DNA of 47,837 nucleotides. Source: Armatimonadota bacterium (lineage in GTDB: Bacteria > Armatimonadota > UBA5829 > DTLH01). The position numbers and the translations under genes are program-made. The notes under the pieces are model-generated. The model searched no databases. It saw only the letters and a program-made list of their open reading frames with translations, and was not told where the DNA came from. Below are positions 1 to 7,848 of the stretch, piece after piece. The first letter of the stretch is position 1; the number at the start of each line of letters is the position of its first letter. The stretch covers positions 1 through 47,837 of the forward strand of contig JAKPFN010000012.1 of assembly GCA_029551395.1 (NCBI GenBank), given 5' to 3'.

Positions 1-80
1 GTCGAAAGGCGGGGACGCAAAGCCAACGGGCCTACGGGATCATCCTCCTACGGTTGCCAGGCTGCCGAAAGTAGTGCGGG
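1..80 (+). promoter_or_regulatory. c-di-GMP-I (GEMM-I) riboswitch aptamer, 5' end cut by the window
   Basis: The first 80 bases carry the hallmark of the class I cyclic di-GMP aptamer: CGAAAG at 3-8, GGGACGCAAAGCC at 12-24, a GGGCCTA receptor-like segment at 28-34, and the second-helix segment GGTTGCCAGGCTGCC at 52-66. The 5' strand of the first hairpin lies before the window, so the aptamer is incomplete. Its 3' half doubles as one arm of a terminator (next entry), and the controlled gene begins at 184. Identification rests on the conserved motif recalled from the family; no covariance search was run. Confidence 0.88.
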
Positions 81-168
81 ACGCATCGTCTTGAGCTGCC
101 ATCTGGCTGACGCCTTCAGACATCTCAAGACGGCGTGCCCCGCTTCGGCAGACCTGGCATTTCTTTTT
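56..168 (+). terminator. Intrinsic terminator competing with the c-di-GMP aptamer
   Basis: Bases 56-69 (GCCAGGCTGCCGAA) are complementary to 144-158 (TTCGGCAG, one bulged A at 152, CCTGGC). The stem is followed directly by ATTTCTTTTT at 159-168. The loop holds a second perfect 9-bp stem, 87-95 with 124-132. Because 56-69 is also part of the aptamer, the two folds exclude each other, so ligand binding should disfavour the terminator and switch the gene at 184 on. The pairing is seen; the ON direction is inferred. Confidence 0.75.
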
Positions 169-183
169 GAGGAGGGCACTACC

Positions 184-378
184 ATGACTATACCTGAGGC
201 CAAAGCATACGTAGGAAAAGACTGCTCAGTCACCTGGCGTGACAGACACGGCAAAGAGCAGATTATGACCACCCATATCCACGACGTTACCTTTGTCCCT
301 CTTTATGGTGCCTGCCTTGTAGGTGATGTCGAAGATATTTATCTTGAAAAAGTTACCAGAATACAGCCGCTCAACTGA
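184..378 (+). CDS. 64-aa riboswitch-controlled protein of unknown function
   Basis: I do not recognise this protein. It is 64 residues long, has no signal peptide or membrane segment, and looks like a small beta-rich domain: GKDCSVTWRDRHGKEQ near the N-terminus, then a VGDVEDIYLEKVTRI segment near the end, reminiscent of small SH3-like barrels. The ATG at 184 is chosen because GAGGAGGG lies at 169-176 just upstream; a longer frame open from 91 would start inside the terminator loop and lacks a ribosome site. It is the only gene between the c-di-GMP riboswitch and a terminator at 436-467, so it is probably a single-gene unit whose expression follows c-di-GMP. A role in adhesion, motility or surface attachment would fit such control but is not shown by the sequence. 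Confidence 0.75.
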   Translation: MTIPEAKAYVGKDCSVTWRDRHGKEQIMTTHIHDVTFVPLYGACLVGDVEDIYLEKVTRIQPLN

Positions 379-435
379 TCTCGCTTCCCGCATCATTACC
401 TGCCTGCCAGCATATGGGTAAGACCAATGCTACTC

Positions 436-467
436 GAGAGGACGCACAGCGCCCTCTCATTTTTTTG
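436..467 (+). terminator. Rho-independent terminator of the 64-aa gene
   Basis: GAGAGG at 436-441 pairs with CCTCTC at 453-458, followed by ATTTTTTT at 459-466. It sits 58 bases after the stop of the riboswitch-controlled gene and faces the end of the minus-strand respiratory operon. Confidence 0.75.
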
Positions 468-486
468 TACTAGTAGTTGAGTGAGC

Positions 487-1023
487 CTACTGCCTTTCTT
501 CTATGGCTTCTTCACGAGTCCTTACAGAGCTTTCTTCAGGCACACGTTTTGATAACTGCTGAACATACATAACCAGAGGCCACCGGTGATCACGCAGCAT
601 AGTCTGATCCATAACCGGTTCATGGCCAGTACCTGTCAGCATCCGAAGATAAACCTGCCCTGCGTTCAACTGAGCAATCCCTGATGTTGTCAGATCAGTC
701 GGTTTGGGAACAAATCCCTGCCCCACAGGCCCATTGCCTCTGCCATCTTCCCCGTGGCACATAACACAGTAATAGTTATAGTAGATTCGGCCATTCCTGA
801 GATTTTTCTCAGATAGTGGAAGCGGGTTATCTGTCAGTCTTGACTGTTCCAGTGTAAAAGCAGATAAATCACCACGAGTAGGCACGGTACCCGTAGGCAT
901 CTGAGGCATAGCACGTTCGTATGGTTGAATGGAAGGCTGCGTCCTCATCCTTGGACCGCACGACGCACAGCAGATCGCACAAAGACATATAGTAACGACT
1001 CTAAATGACGTTCTGGTTATCAT
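487..1023 (-). CDS. actE: ActE-like monohaem cytochrome c lipoprotein of alternative complex III
   Basis: A 178-residue exported c-type cytochrome. The N-terminus has a hydrophobic signal ending in ICCASCG, a plausible lipobox, so it is probably a lipid-anchored periplasmic protein. A single haem site CVMCHG lies near the middle, followed by GRGNGPVGQG and a later Met-rich segment (HEPVMDQTML) that can supply the axial Met. In alternative complex III this type of subunit carries electrons from the ActA/ActB side to the terminal oxidase. It is the last gene of the operon, and its ATG overlaps the stop of the preceding gene by 4 bases. The separation from the other act genes by oxidase genes is unusual. 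It could instead be a free oxidase-associated cytochrome; the lipobox and length favour ActE. Confidence 0.72.
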   Translation of the reverse strand: MITRTSFRVVTICLCAICCASCGPRMRTQPSIQPYERAMPQMPTGTVPTRGDLSAFTLEQSRLTDNPLPLSEKNLRNGRIYYNYYCVMCHGEDGRGNGPVGQGFVPKPTDLTTSGIAQLNAGQVYLRMLTGTGHEPVMDQTMLRDHRWPLVMYVQQLSKRVPEESSVRTREEAIEERQ

Positions 1024-1325
1024 TCAGACATCTCCGGCAGCTCAACCTGCTGCGGTTCCAAGCCTGCAGGCGCTAACTCTGAGGAAATTGCTGATTGTCC
1101 TGGTACATACGGGATCACTCCATACTTCCAATCAGGTTTCCTGTCTCCAATCAGAAAGAATATTACCAAACACCAGCCGACGGTGAATCCAGCAACAACC
1201 AGAGGAGCTATCCAACCTCCTACCCACCATCTTCCAAATGCTGGCGACTCTCTCTGTTCAGGTATTTCAGGATGAAAACCTTCAGGAACTTCCGGATGTT
1301 GGTGCTCAGGCAAGTCAGAGTTCAA
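1020..1325 (-). CDS. Small single-pass membrane protein of the respiratory operon
   Basis: A 101-residue protein with a hydrophilic, proline- and histidine-rich N-terminus, one membrane segment (about residues 38-60, GWIAPLVVAGFTVGWCLVIF) and a polar tail with tryptophan and tyrosine. I do not recognise a family. It overlaps both neighbours by 4 bases (ATGA junctions), so it is translationally coupled to the 87-residue two-pass protein before it and to the ActE-like cytochrome after it. A plausible role is an accessory or anchoring subunit of the cbb3-like oxidase or of its complex with alternative complex III, in the position where CcoQ or subunit IV proteins occur in other operons. This is inference from context. 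Confidence 0.7.
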   Translation of the reverse strand: MNSDLPEHQHPEVPEGFHPEIPEQRESPAFGRWWVGGWIAPLVVAGFTVGWCLVIFFLIGDRKPDWKYGVIPYVPGQSAISSELAPAGLEPQQVELPEMSE

Positions 1326-1585
1326 TATGTAATCCCTCCCAACCAGATATAAGCCACATAAAGTATCAACGATGCGAATATGAAGATTATAAATGCAATC
1401 AGAACCGGAGGAATGCCAGTAAAGACTTCATGCAGATTAGCAGGTAGTTCTATCTCAGGTAGTTCGCGCTCTTCTCGTCTTGAATGAACCCAATACAACC
1501 CGATTATCCACCATATAGCAAACGAAATGCCTGCAATGACCGCAGCAGCCACTATGAAATTGACAAAAAGCGGATAGAGTTCCAA
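1322..1585 (-). CDS. Two-pass membrane protein, possible accessory subunit of the cbb3-like oxidase
   Basis: An 87-residue protein with two hydrophobic helices, about residues 8-32 and 58-82, separated by a charged loop (HSRREERELPEIELP). Similar two-helix proteins follow oxidase genes in operons of this type, but I cannot name the family. Translation likely begins at TTG 1585, with GAGGAG about 13 bases upstream and a nearer AGGT. Nine bases separate it from the CcoS-like gene before it and it overlaps the next gene by 4 bases. Function as a small structural subunit of the oxidase is inferred from size, topology and position only. Confidence 0.7.
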   Translation of the reverse strand: MELYPLFVNFIVAAAVIAGISFAIWWIIGLYWVHSRREERELPEIELPANLHEVFTGIPPVLIAFIIFIFASLILYVAYIWLGGITY

Positions 1586-1593
1586 CTTGCTAC

Positions 1594-1857
1594 CTATGCT
1601 CCTCGTAAAGATAGATAAACAGCCGCTGTAAAGAATGCCAGCGCAAGAAATGTCAAAACAAGCCAGATATAACGGTCAGCACGAGTCATATCATGCTTAG
1701 ATGCATCAAAGTCCAGCAGGTCTTCAGATCTAAGCGCTATATACCGCTGCCTGTCCAACTCAGTAAACTGCTTGGCACGTACTGCCCAGATAAATACCAG
1801 AGAATAACATGTGATACCGAATACTGCTATCAGAATCCAGGATACAAGGAATGTCAT
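1594..1857 (-). CDS. CcoS-like protein with an extra C-terminal membrane helix
   Basis: An 87-residue protein. The N-terminal half has one membrane helix followed by FIWAVRAKQFTELDRQRYIA, which resembles the short cbb3 oxidase maturation protein CcoS (membrane helix, then WAV-x3-QF-x2-LD and a short acidic tail). CcoS is normally about 50-60 residues with one helix and is needed for haem insertion into CcoN. Here a linker and a second helix (about residues 62-85) follow, so the protein is longer than usual. The ATG overlaps the stop of the CcoO/P-like gene by 4 bases. Placement inside a cbb3 operon supports an assembly or subunit role. The assignment is a motif resemblance and moderate in strength. 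Confidence 0.6.
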   Translation of the reverse strand: MTFLVSWILIAVFGITCYSLVFIWAVRAKQFTELDRQRYIALRSEDLLDFDASKHDMTRADRYIWLVLTFLALAFFTAAVYLSLRGA

Positions 1858-2867
1858 CTCACACCACCTTTTCCCGGCTGAATCGGCTCAGGCTGCGGGT
1901 TTTTGGTGACAGGCTTTGCGTGCCGTCCTTCATACGACACCGGAATACCTGCTGATGGTATCCTGTCATCTCTTACATTGATAAAGTTGACCATAATGTA
2001 GTTGCCTACATCCCAGATTTTCGCAGACTCCAAATCCTTCTTATGATAGGGCATGGCTGTGCCTGTTATCCCGTTCATAATCTGGTAGTAGAGTATACCC
2101 CCGATATACTGACCATCGATCAGGTGCCTCCGAAGAGTGGTAAAGTTGACCGGCGGCGGATAAATATATGGTGCTGCTGGACCTGCGCCATCACCAACCG
2201 GGCCATGACAGCCTATACAGTAGTCCTGATAGACCTTTTCTCCGCGAGCAACCGATGCCCGTGTTGCAGGAGTCTCGCTTGGCATAATTCTCCAGGGTTG
2301 TGGAACACGAGAATGCAGCCACCTGATGTGCTCATCAGGGCCGCGCTCCCATGCAGCTATCGCTTCTTCGTGAAATCTGTTTTGCACAGCCATTCTCTGG
2401 TCTGCATCTTTTCCGCCTAAGCTCTGTATATATGCAATCAAAGATTCGATACCTTCTTCACCGATATAAGCAAATGCAGGCATCAAAGAACGCGGCCTTG
2501 TGAACCTCGGATTGATAAAATGCGCCCTGTGCCAATCGTCCGAGTGTTCTCCACCTTCTTGAGAAAGATCAGGCCCGGTACGCTGCGAACCTAAAAGATG
2601 AGGTATCTGCCGGTAGTAATCGCCTGATTGGGATATCCTTTCTGCTCCAATACCCCAATCCTGAGGCCTGATATACTGTGAATGACAGTATGTACACCCA
2701 TTGGCAATATATATCAGACGGCCTTTTTCCTCTTGAGACTGAAGCGGCCGCCAAATATCTGATGGTTCATCTCTTATATTGATGACAGGCCAGTAAACAG
2801 TGGCAAACATCGCTGCCACAACCACTAAGAGACTTCCCCAGACAATGATTGCTTCAGAGGACCTCAT
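1854..2867 (-). CDS. CcoO-like and CcoP-like dihaem cytochrome c fusion, cbb3-type oxidase
   Basis: A 337-residue membrane-anchored cytochrome with two c-type haem sites. One N-terminal membrane segment (about residues 7-26) is followed by a CcoO-type domain: GCTYCHSQYIRP, then GDYYRQIPHLLGSQRTGPDL and a Met-containing LMPAFAYI, all typical of the monohaem CcoO subunit. A second domain from about residue 200 holds YCIGCHGPVGDGAGPAAP and a late GTAMPYH methionine, like one cytochrome unit of CcoP. The fusion probably replaces separate CcoO and CcoP subunits and feeds electrons into CcoN. It overlaps ccoN by 4 bases and the CcoS-like gene by 4 bases. Only two haems are present where CcoO plus CcoP would bring three. 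Confidence 0.85.
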   Translation of the reverse strand: MRSSEAIIVWGSLLVVVAAMFATVYWPVINIRDEPSDIWRPLQSQEEKGRLIYIANGCTYCHSQYIRPQDWGIGAERISQSGDYYRQIPHLLGSQRTGPDLSQEGGEHSDDWHRAHFINPRFTRPRSLMPAFAYIGEEGIESLIAYIQSLGGKDADQRMAVQNRFHEEAIAAWERGPDEHIRWLHSRVPQPWRIMPSETPATRASVARGEKVYQDYCIGCHGPVGDGAGPAAPYIYPPPVNFTTLRRHLIDGQYIGGILYYQIMNGITGTAMPYHKKDLESAKIWDVGNYIMVNFINVRDDRIPSAGIPVSYEGRHAKPVTKNPQPEPIQPGKGGVR

Positions 2868-4237
2868 TCGCTTATCCTCTCACCTTTTAGGAATGTCATG
2901 ATAACGTTATAAAGCCCGATGTAAGAGCCAATGATGATTAATATGCCTTCAAATAGCCTTGTAGTCATATATGGTTTAAGCATCGGAACGCTGCGGTAGA
3001 CTGTTCCGCCATGCAGCCATACATGTCCTTGGATAAGTCCGGCTGCCGTCAGCGAGACAAAGAACCCCAACAACCCAAGAAGTACCAACCAGTATTGAAT
3101 ATTGATAAGTTTGGTGCTGTAGATCTTCCTTCCGGTGATATATGGCAGCACATAATACATCCCAGCAATAGCAATGAATCCGGTAAATCCTAAAACAGCG
3201 ATATGAGAATGCCCAATCACCCAGTTATTGAAATGAGTCACCCGCTGAACCCAGGCAAGAGATTGGAGCGGTCCCTGAACACACACGATTGCATACCAGA
3301 TACTACCAATAAGGAAGAATTTCCCTACTGGATTTGATAGAAAATTCTGGAAACGGCCTCTGGCAGTGTACCACCAGTTAATCAAAACAATTGCTACAGG
3401 CAGCATCATAGCAAAACTGTCGATTATGGAAACAGTTTTGAGCCAGGTAGGTATTGGAGCCTGAATCAAATGATGACCTCCTATGTGCGTATAGAACATA
3501 AGAAGAGTCCAAAAGCCTAAGATAGATAAAAGCTGGCTGTAAAGCGGTGCGCGGGCGATTCTTGGCACCATATAATAACCGATAGCCACTGCAAGCGGGG
3601 TAACGAGCAGTCCGAATATGTTGTGGCCGTAGAACCATAGGAATATGGCATCCGTAATACCGCTCATTGCTCCTGGTCTGCCTCTCCACAGCACATTTCC
3701 GAAGGGGTACATAACTGTAGTCCAAAGCATTGCTCCTACTACATACCAGGATGATACATATAACAAAGGTTCCCGTCTTTGCCTGACGGTCATCACAGCA
3801 TTAGCTGTAAGCAACAAAAACGCGACTACAATCATTACATCCACAGGGAATATATACTCAGCGTATTCTCTACCTTGACTATGTCCTGCCAGAAGAGAGA
3901 TATCTCCGACTAATACTGCCAGATTGAATGTAACAGCCGCTACAACGCCCATCGGTTCACTGAATAATCTCGTGTTGAGAACTTTTGGAAGTATGTAAAC
4001 CCCTGCGCCAATGAGCATACCGGTTACAAAGCCGAACAAAACTGTATTAGTGTGGGCTGGACGGACACGGCCAAACTCAATAAATGCAATATTCGCAAAA
4101 AAATCCGGTGCGACAAGGTGTATCGCACTGAACAGACCAAGACTCGTTCCTACTGCAAACCAGACTGCACCCGATACCAGAAAAATCTTTGCCGTCAGGT
4201 ATTCAGTTGACCAGAATCGTGTTAGATTTATCCTCAT
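2864..4237 (-). CDS. ccoN: cbb3-type cytochrome c oxidase catalytic subunit I (CcoN-like)
   Basis: A 457-residue polytopic haem-copper oxidase subunit with about 12 membrane segments. Expected ligands are visible: an early histidine in RPAHTNTVLFGF for the low-spin haem, YTHIGGHHLIQ carrying the two adjacent CuB histidines, and HFNNWVIGHSHIAVLGF carrying haem ligands. The YTH segment supplies the tyrosine position typical of C-family (cbb3) oxidases. The enzyme reduces oxygen to water at the cytoplasmic membrane. It lies 11 bases after the actA-like gene and overlaps the CcoO/P fusion by 4 bases. Close linkage to alternative complex III suggests the two form a functional electron relay or supercomplex; aa3 oxidases are the usual partner, so a cbb3-like partner is worth noting. 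Confidence 0.92.
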   Translation of the reverse strand: MRINLTRFWSTEYLTAKIFLVSGAVWFAVGTSLGLFSAIHLVAPDFFANIAFIEFGRVRPAHTNTVLFGFVTGMLIGAGVYILPKVLNTRLFSEPMGVVAAVTFNLAVLVGDISLLAGHSQGREYAEYIFPVDVMIVVAFLLLTANAVMTVRQRREPLLYVSSWYVVGAMLWTTVMYPFGNVLWRGRPGAMSGITDAIFLWFYGHNIFGLLVTPLAVAIGYYMVPRIARAPLYSQLLSILGFWTLLMFYTHIGGHHLIQAPIPTWLKTVSIIDSFAMMLPVAIVLINWWYTARGRFQNFLSNPVGKFFLIGSIWYAIVCVQGPLQSLAWVQRVTHFNNWVIGHSHIAVLGFTGFIAIAGMYYVLPYITGRKIYSTKLINIQYWLVLLGLLGFFVSLTAAGLIQGHVWLHGGTVYRSVPMLKPYMTTRLFEGILIIIGSYIGLYNVIMTFLKGERISE

Positions 4238-4248
4238 CGATTATCACT

Positions 4249-4779
4249 CTAGTAATGGCATGTGTAACAGTCCACAGATGCCTTTTTATCCCAGTGGCAT
4301 GTAATGCAAAAGTTCATATTAAAACGATGCACTTGCTCGACTCTATCCATCGCTTTGATGTTGCCATGGCACCGGCTGCAATCTATTCTTCTTGTCAGAT
4401 GGGCTTGATGGCTGAACCTGACAAACCCAGCAAGATTATTGACCTTCACCCAAGGTATTGACTCCTGTCGGTTGTAGTAACCCAGAACATTGGCAATCGG
4501 AGGAAACTGGGAAGCAATCACTTCATGGCACAAAACACATTTATCTACTGTCGGGATGCCCGGATTCGATGAAACTGCCGCATATTGATGGCAGAAAAAG
4601 CAATTGATTTGCTTTGTGTCTGCATGGACTCTATGGCTGAATGGAATCGGTTGAGCAGGGCCGATATCAAGTTTTGCCCTTACAACCAGTGCACCAACAG
4701 CCAGCAAAAGTATAATAGCCAGCACTGCTACAGCCAGCTTTATCGGCTTAGGGAAGGAAGGTACTCGCGCAAAAATCAT
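4249..4779 (-). CDS. actA: ActA-like pentahaem cytochrome c of alternative complex III
   Basis: A 176-residue protein with one N-terminal membrane anchor (about residues 13-33) and five CXXCH sites: CFFCHQ, CVLCHE, CSRCHG, CITCHW and CYTCHY, the last one at the very C-terminus. HRVH and FSHQAH segments supply further axial histidines, as in class III and NrfH-like multihaem cytochromes. In alternative complex III, ActA holds five haems on the periplasmic side and takes electrons from ActB. It overlaps actF by 4 bases and lies just before ccoN. In most described operons actA comes first, ahead of actB; here it has moved behind actF. Confidence 0.87.
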   Translation of the reverse strand: MIFARVPSFPKPIKLAVAVLAIILLLAVGALVVRAKLDIGPAQPIPFSHRVHADTKQINCFFCHQYAAVSSNPGIPTVDKCVLCHEVIASQFPPIANVLGYYNRQESIPWVKVNNLAGFVRFSHQAHLTRRIDCSRCHGNIKAMDRVEQVHRFNMNFCITCHWDKKASVDCYTCHY

Positions 4780-6014
4780 ACCAGCACCTCCTCTTCCCGG
4801 TCATAGATTTCCTTCAGAGCTTCATCAGCAGCAGAAATAGCGGGATATCTTCTCAAAAATGCCAATACAGCAAGCACTAATGCTCCAAGGAAACCCAGCC
4901 CCATCAGTGCAGAAACCGGAAAAAGCAGCAGATGTCCCGGTCTGTCTAGCGCATACATAACAGATGGAACTACCAGAACATAGCGTTCTAAAGCTACTCC
5001 CGCAATGACTAACAACGCCACCCAAAAAAGCCAGCGAGGTCTCCGTTTCAACGTCCGGCTTTGCAATAATAAAAACGGTACAACGTAACCGATAATGAAC
5101 GCTGCCCACCCAAGCGGAACCCAAGGGCCTCTAAGGTATCTGAAGATGATAAAGTCCGTCTCTATCGGAAGATTGGCATACCAGATAGTCAGATATTGAG
5201 CAAAAAACAGCCCCATGGAAAACAAGCTGAACCCAAGCATCAGATTGCCAAGGTCATTGAACTGGTCAGGGCCAAGATAACGTCCTACTCTCAGATGGCT
5301 GCCTAGTAGGACACCCATTACGACCAGCACAGCCAGACTCATGTATATATTTGTTGTAAAATAGTATGGGCCAAACATCGTGCTGAACCATGTCGGCCAG
5401 AGGGACATAATAAAGTCGTAGGAAATCAGTGTAAAAACGAATGGATAGGCAATAGTTATAGCAACTGCAACAGAGTTCAGTCTGTAATGCAGATTCCGGC
5501 TCAAATCTTCGCCCCGTGCTACGGCTGCATCGGCTTCAAGACTCCATCTGACGAGAATGAAACTGAGCAAGACCATTAAGGCCATTGCTGCCAGGTTTCG
5601 GATTATCATAAACGGAATATTCAGCCACGCAGCTTTCTCCGGCAGAGGATTCCAGACCCAGGGTACATAAAACCTGACTCCAAGCAGCAATACAACAAGA
5701 ATTCCAAGTACAATAGGCAAAAAACCAATAGTAGAATGCCCTAAACGGTTTACAGCAGGTGTCCATCTGGCCTGCGCAACCCTGAAAATTGCAGCCCAGA
5801 CCAAAACCCCCTGAGCAGCTCCTCCGAAAACCAGAAACCATACAACCAGCCAAAGCCATGACTCAACTACTGGTGCAGTAAGAAAGCCAATAATAGCTGC
5901 CGCAGCCCCAATGACTACTGCCAATATTGATGCCAGACGTATCCATCCGGGAAATGCTAATCTTGCATCCACATTCATTCCAGGATTGACTTCACTCTGC
6001 GGTTGGTCATTCAT
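4776..6014 (-). CDS. actF: ActF, NrfD/PsrC-like integral membrane subunit of alternative complex III
   Basis: A 412-residue protein with about ten membrane helices, a soluble N-terminus (NDQPQSEVNPG) and an acidic C-terminal tail (EIYDREEEVLV). It is related to ActC and to the NrfD/PsrC membrane proteins. In the known complex, ActF sits beside ActC in the membrane and is thought not to bind quinone itself. Motifs visible include SYDFIMSLWPTWFSTMFGPY and a YANLPIETDF loop that recur in ActF-type proteins. It overlaps actD by 8 bases at its start and the actA-like gene by 4 at its end, consistent with translational coupling. Confidence 0.88.
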   Translation of the reverse strand: MNDQPQSEVNPGMNVDARLAFPGWIRLASILAVVIGAAAAIIGFLTAPVVESWLWLVVWFLVFGGAAQGVLVWAAIFRVAQARWTPAVNRLGHSTIGFLPIVLGILVVLLLGVRFYVPWVWNPLPEKAAWLNIPFMIIRNLAAMALMVLLSFILVRWSLEADAAVARGEDLSRNLHYRLNSVAVAITIAYPFVFTLISYDFIMSLWPTWFSTMFGPYYFTTNIYMSLAVLVVMGVLLGSHLRVGRYLGPDQFNDLGNLMLGFSLFSMGLFFAQYLTIWYANLPIETDFIIFRYLRGPWVPLGWAAFIIGYVVPFLLLQSRTLKRRPRWLFWVALLVIAGVALERYVLVVPSVMYALDRPGHLLLFPVSALMGLGFLGALVLAVLAFLRRYPAISAADEALKEIYDREEEVLV

Positions 6015-6519
6015 CAGTCTCTATGACCTCCACTGCACCTGCATTTTCAAGCAATCTGACAACCTCATCATGCCGGTCAGAAACGACTTCAACATCTATA
6101 CCAAAACTGTCGCCGCTGAATCGAACATCATAGCCAGATGGAACATCATGTCTAAGCAACCGAGCCAATATCAACACACCAAAAAACGCCCCAACTGCCC
6201 CGAGAAGAATCGTTCCTTCGTAACCAACGACAACAAAAGGCACATTTGATACCGGCGGCTTGCCTCCGACGATTAATGCGTATATAAGAGAGGTCGCAAT
6301 ACACATATAGAAGAACAGCACGAGACCGATGACCGCTCCTATAGTTGCAAAAGCCCGGACAGCACTTCCTCTGCGCGGCATAAGCGGGCTGATTTCCTCC
6401 AGATTCACCGGGCCATATGCTTCGTAACGTTCAAATCCAGATGCCTGCAGCGAACCTAACGCCTGTTTGAACGCCGGAAAGTCATCAAATATGGCACGTA
6501 TATGCTTTGCATCAGCCAT
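6007..6519 (-). CDS. actD: ActD, DUF3341-type subunit of alternative complex III
   Basis: A 170-residue protein matching the ActD layout: a cytoplasmic alpha/beta domain beginning AIFDDFPAFKQALGSLQASG, then the YGPVNLEEISPL stretch, two membrane helices (about residues 60-85 and 98-120), and a short C-terminal soluble tail. ActD is a structural subunit that holds the membrane part of the complex together. The gene overlaps actC by 8 bases and actF by 8 bases, so all three are probably made in fixed proportion. Length and gene order C-D-F agree with the family, with actE removed from its usual place between actD and actF. Confidence 0.87.
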   Translation of the reverse strand: MADAKHIRAIFDDFPAFKQALGSLQASGFERYEAYGPVNLEEISPLMPRRGSAVRAFATIGAVIGLVLFFYMCIATSLIYALIVGGKPPVSNVPFVVVGYEGTILLGAVGAFFGVLILARLLRHDVPSGYDVRFSGDSFGIDVEVVSDRHDEVVRLLENAGAVEVIETDE

Positions 6520-7831
6520 GCAGTTCCTCCGATTTATGCACCACCTGCTCTTTCAGCTCACTCATAGCCACAGCAGGAAAGAGTTTCACGAAACTCAAAA
6601 ACAGGAACAGGAAGAACCCGAATGACATAAGGGTAATCAGGAACTCGACTATTGTAGGCACATACAATCCCCAGGAAGATGGCAGAAACCCGTTTGAAAG
6701 CGATGTCACAATAATCACGAACCGCTCAAACCACATCCCTACATTCACCAACACGGCAACCACAGCCAGCCATACAATGTTAGTTCTGAGTCTCTTAGAG
6801 AAAAATGTCATTGGCAGCGCTACATTAAACCCGACCATCAACCAGAAAAATGGAGCATAAGCTCCAAAAGCCCTCCAGTGGAGGAACTGACGCTCGAAAA
6901 TCTCACCGCTGTACCATGCGATAAACGCTTCACTGCCGTAAGAATAGCCAACTATCAAGCCCGTCAGTATCATCAACAGCGCCATAGACTCGAAATGCCT
7001 CATCGTGATAATCCGCTCAAGCCCTAAAATACGCCTGAGCGGAATGAGCAAAGTGATTACCATGGCAAGCCCTGAATGGATAGCTCCAGCAACGAAATAC
7101 GGCGCGAATATCGTAGTGTGCCAACCGGGAAGGATAGACATCGCAAAGTCCCAAGACACAACACTGTGGACAGAGATAACAAGCGGGGTAGCAAGTGCTG
7201 CAAGGGCAAGATAGACTCTTGCGTAGTGCCTCCACTGGTCGTAACGACCAGTCCAACCGAGTGAAAGCATGGTATACATAGACCTGCGCCATCCAGATGT
7301 TCTATCTCTGGCCGTAGCAAGGTCAGGTATCATCCCAACATAGAAGAACAGCAGGCTTACGGTAAAATAGGTTGTAACAGCCACAACATCCCACACCAGC
7401 GGAGACTTGAAATTCGGCCAGAGGTGCATAGTGTTTGGGTATGGCAACAGCCAGTAGAAAACCCATACTCTTCCCAGGTGGATAAGTGGAAACATTCCAG
7501 CAGTCAAAACAGCAAAGACTGTCATTGCCTCTGCACTGCGGTTTACAGCATTCCTCCAACTGGTGCGGAATAGGTATAAAATCGCAGATATCAATGTGCC
7601 CGAGTGAGCAATTCCTATCCAGAAGACGAAATTAGTGATGTAAACTCCCCACGAAACAGGCACATTCAGACCTGCCACACCCATTCCTAGAAAGTACTGG
7701 AACAGATACGCAATCCCGCCAAGCAGTATGAATATGATGCAGGCCAACAGAAACAGCAAATAACCTCTGGATGGTTTGCCAAGCGATGCAAGCACCTGCT
7801 CATCTATATGTCTTAGAACTCTGTCAACCAA
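6512..7831 (-). CDS. actC: ActC, quinol-binding NrfD/PsrC-like subunit of alternative complex III
   Basis: A 439-residue polytopic protein with about ten membrane helices. Segments such as NFVFWIGIAHSGTLISAILYL, HLGRVWVFYWLLPYPNTM and SVVSWDFAMSILPGWHTTIF are characteristic of the ActC/NrfD family; the buried histidine and aspartate contribute to the quinol site and proton path. ActC oxidises the membrane quinol and passes electrons to the Fe-S clusters of ActB. The start is TTG 7831, which follows GAGGGGA at suitable spacing. It lies 17 bases after actB and overlaps actD by 8 bases. Confidence 0.9.
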   Translation of the reverse strand: MVDRVLRHIDEQVLASLGKPSRGYLLFLLACIIFILLGGIAYLFQYFLGMGVAGLNVPVSWGVYITNFVFWIGIAHSGTLISAILYLFRTSWRNAVNRSAEAMTVFAVLTAGMFPLIHLGRVWVFYWLLPYPNTMHLWPNFKSPLVWDVVAVTTYFTVSLLFFYVGMIPDLATARDRTSGWRRSMYTMLSLGWTGRYDQWRHYARVYLALAALATPLVISVHSVVSWDFAMSILPGWHTTIFAPYFVAGAIHSGLAMVITLLIPLRRILGLERIITMRHFESMALLMILTGLIVGYSYGSEAFIAWYSGEIFERQFLHWRAFGAYAPFFWLMVGFNVALPMTFFSKRLRTNIVWLAVVAVLVNVGMWFERFVIIVTSLSNGFLPSSWGLYVPTIVEFLITLMSFGFFLFLFLSFVKLFPAVAMSELKEQVVHKSEELHG

Positions 7832-7848
7832 AACAACTTCCCCTCAAG

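Noticed and set aside
91-378. Longer version of the first gene from 91
   Set aside because: Its start lies in the riboswitch terminator loop without a ribosome site; the ATG at 184 has GAGGAGGG.
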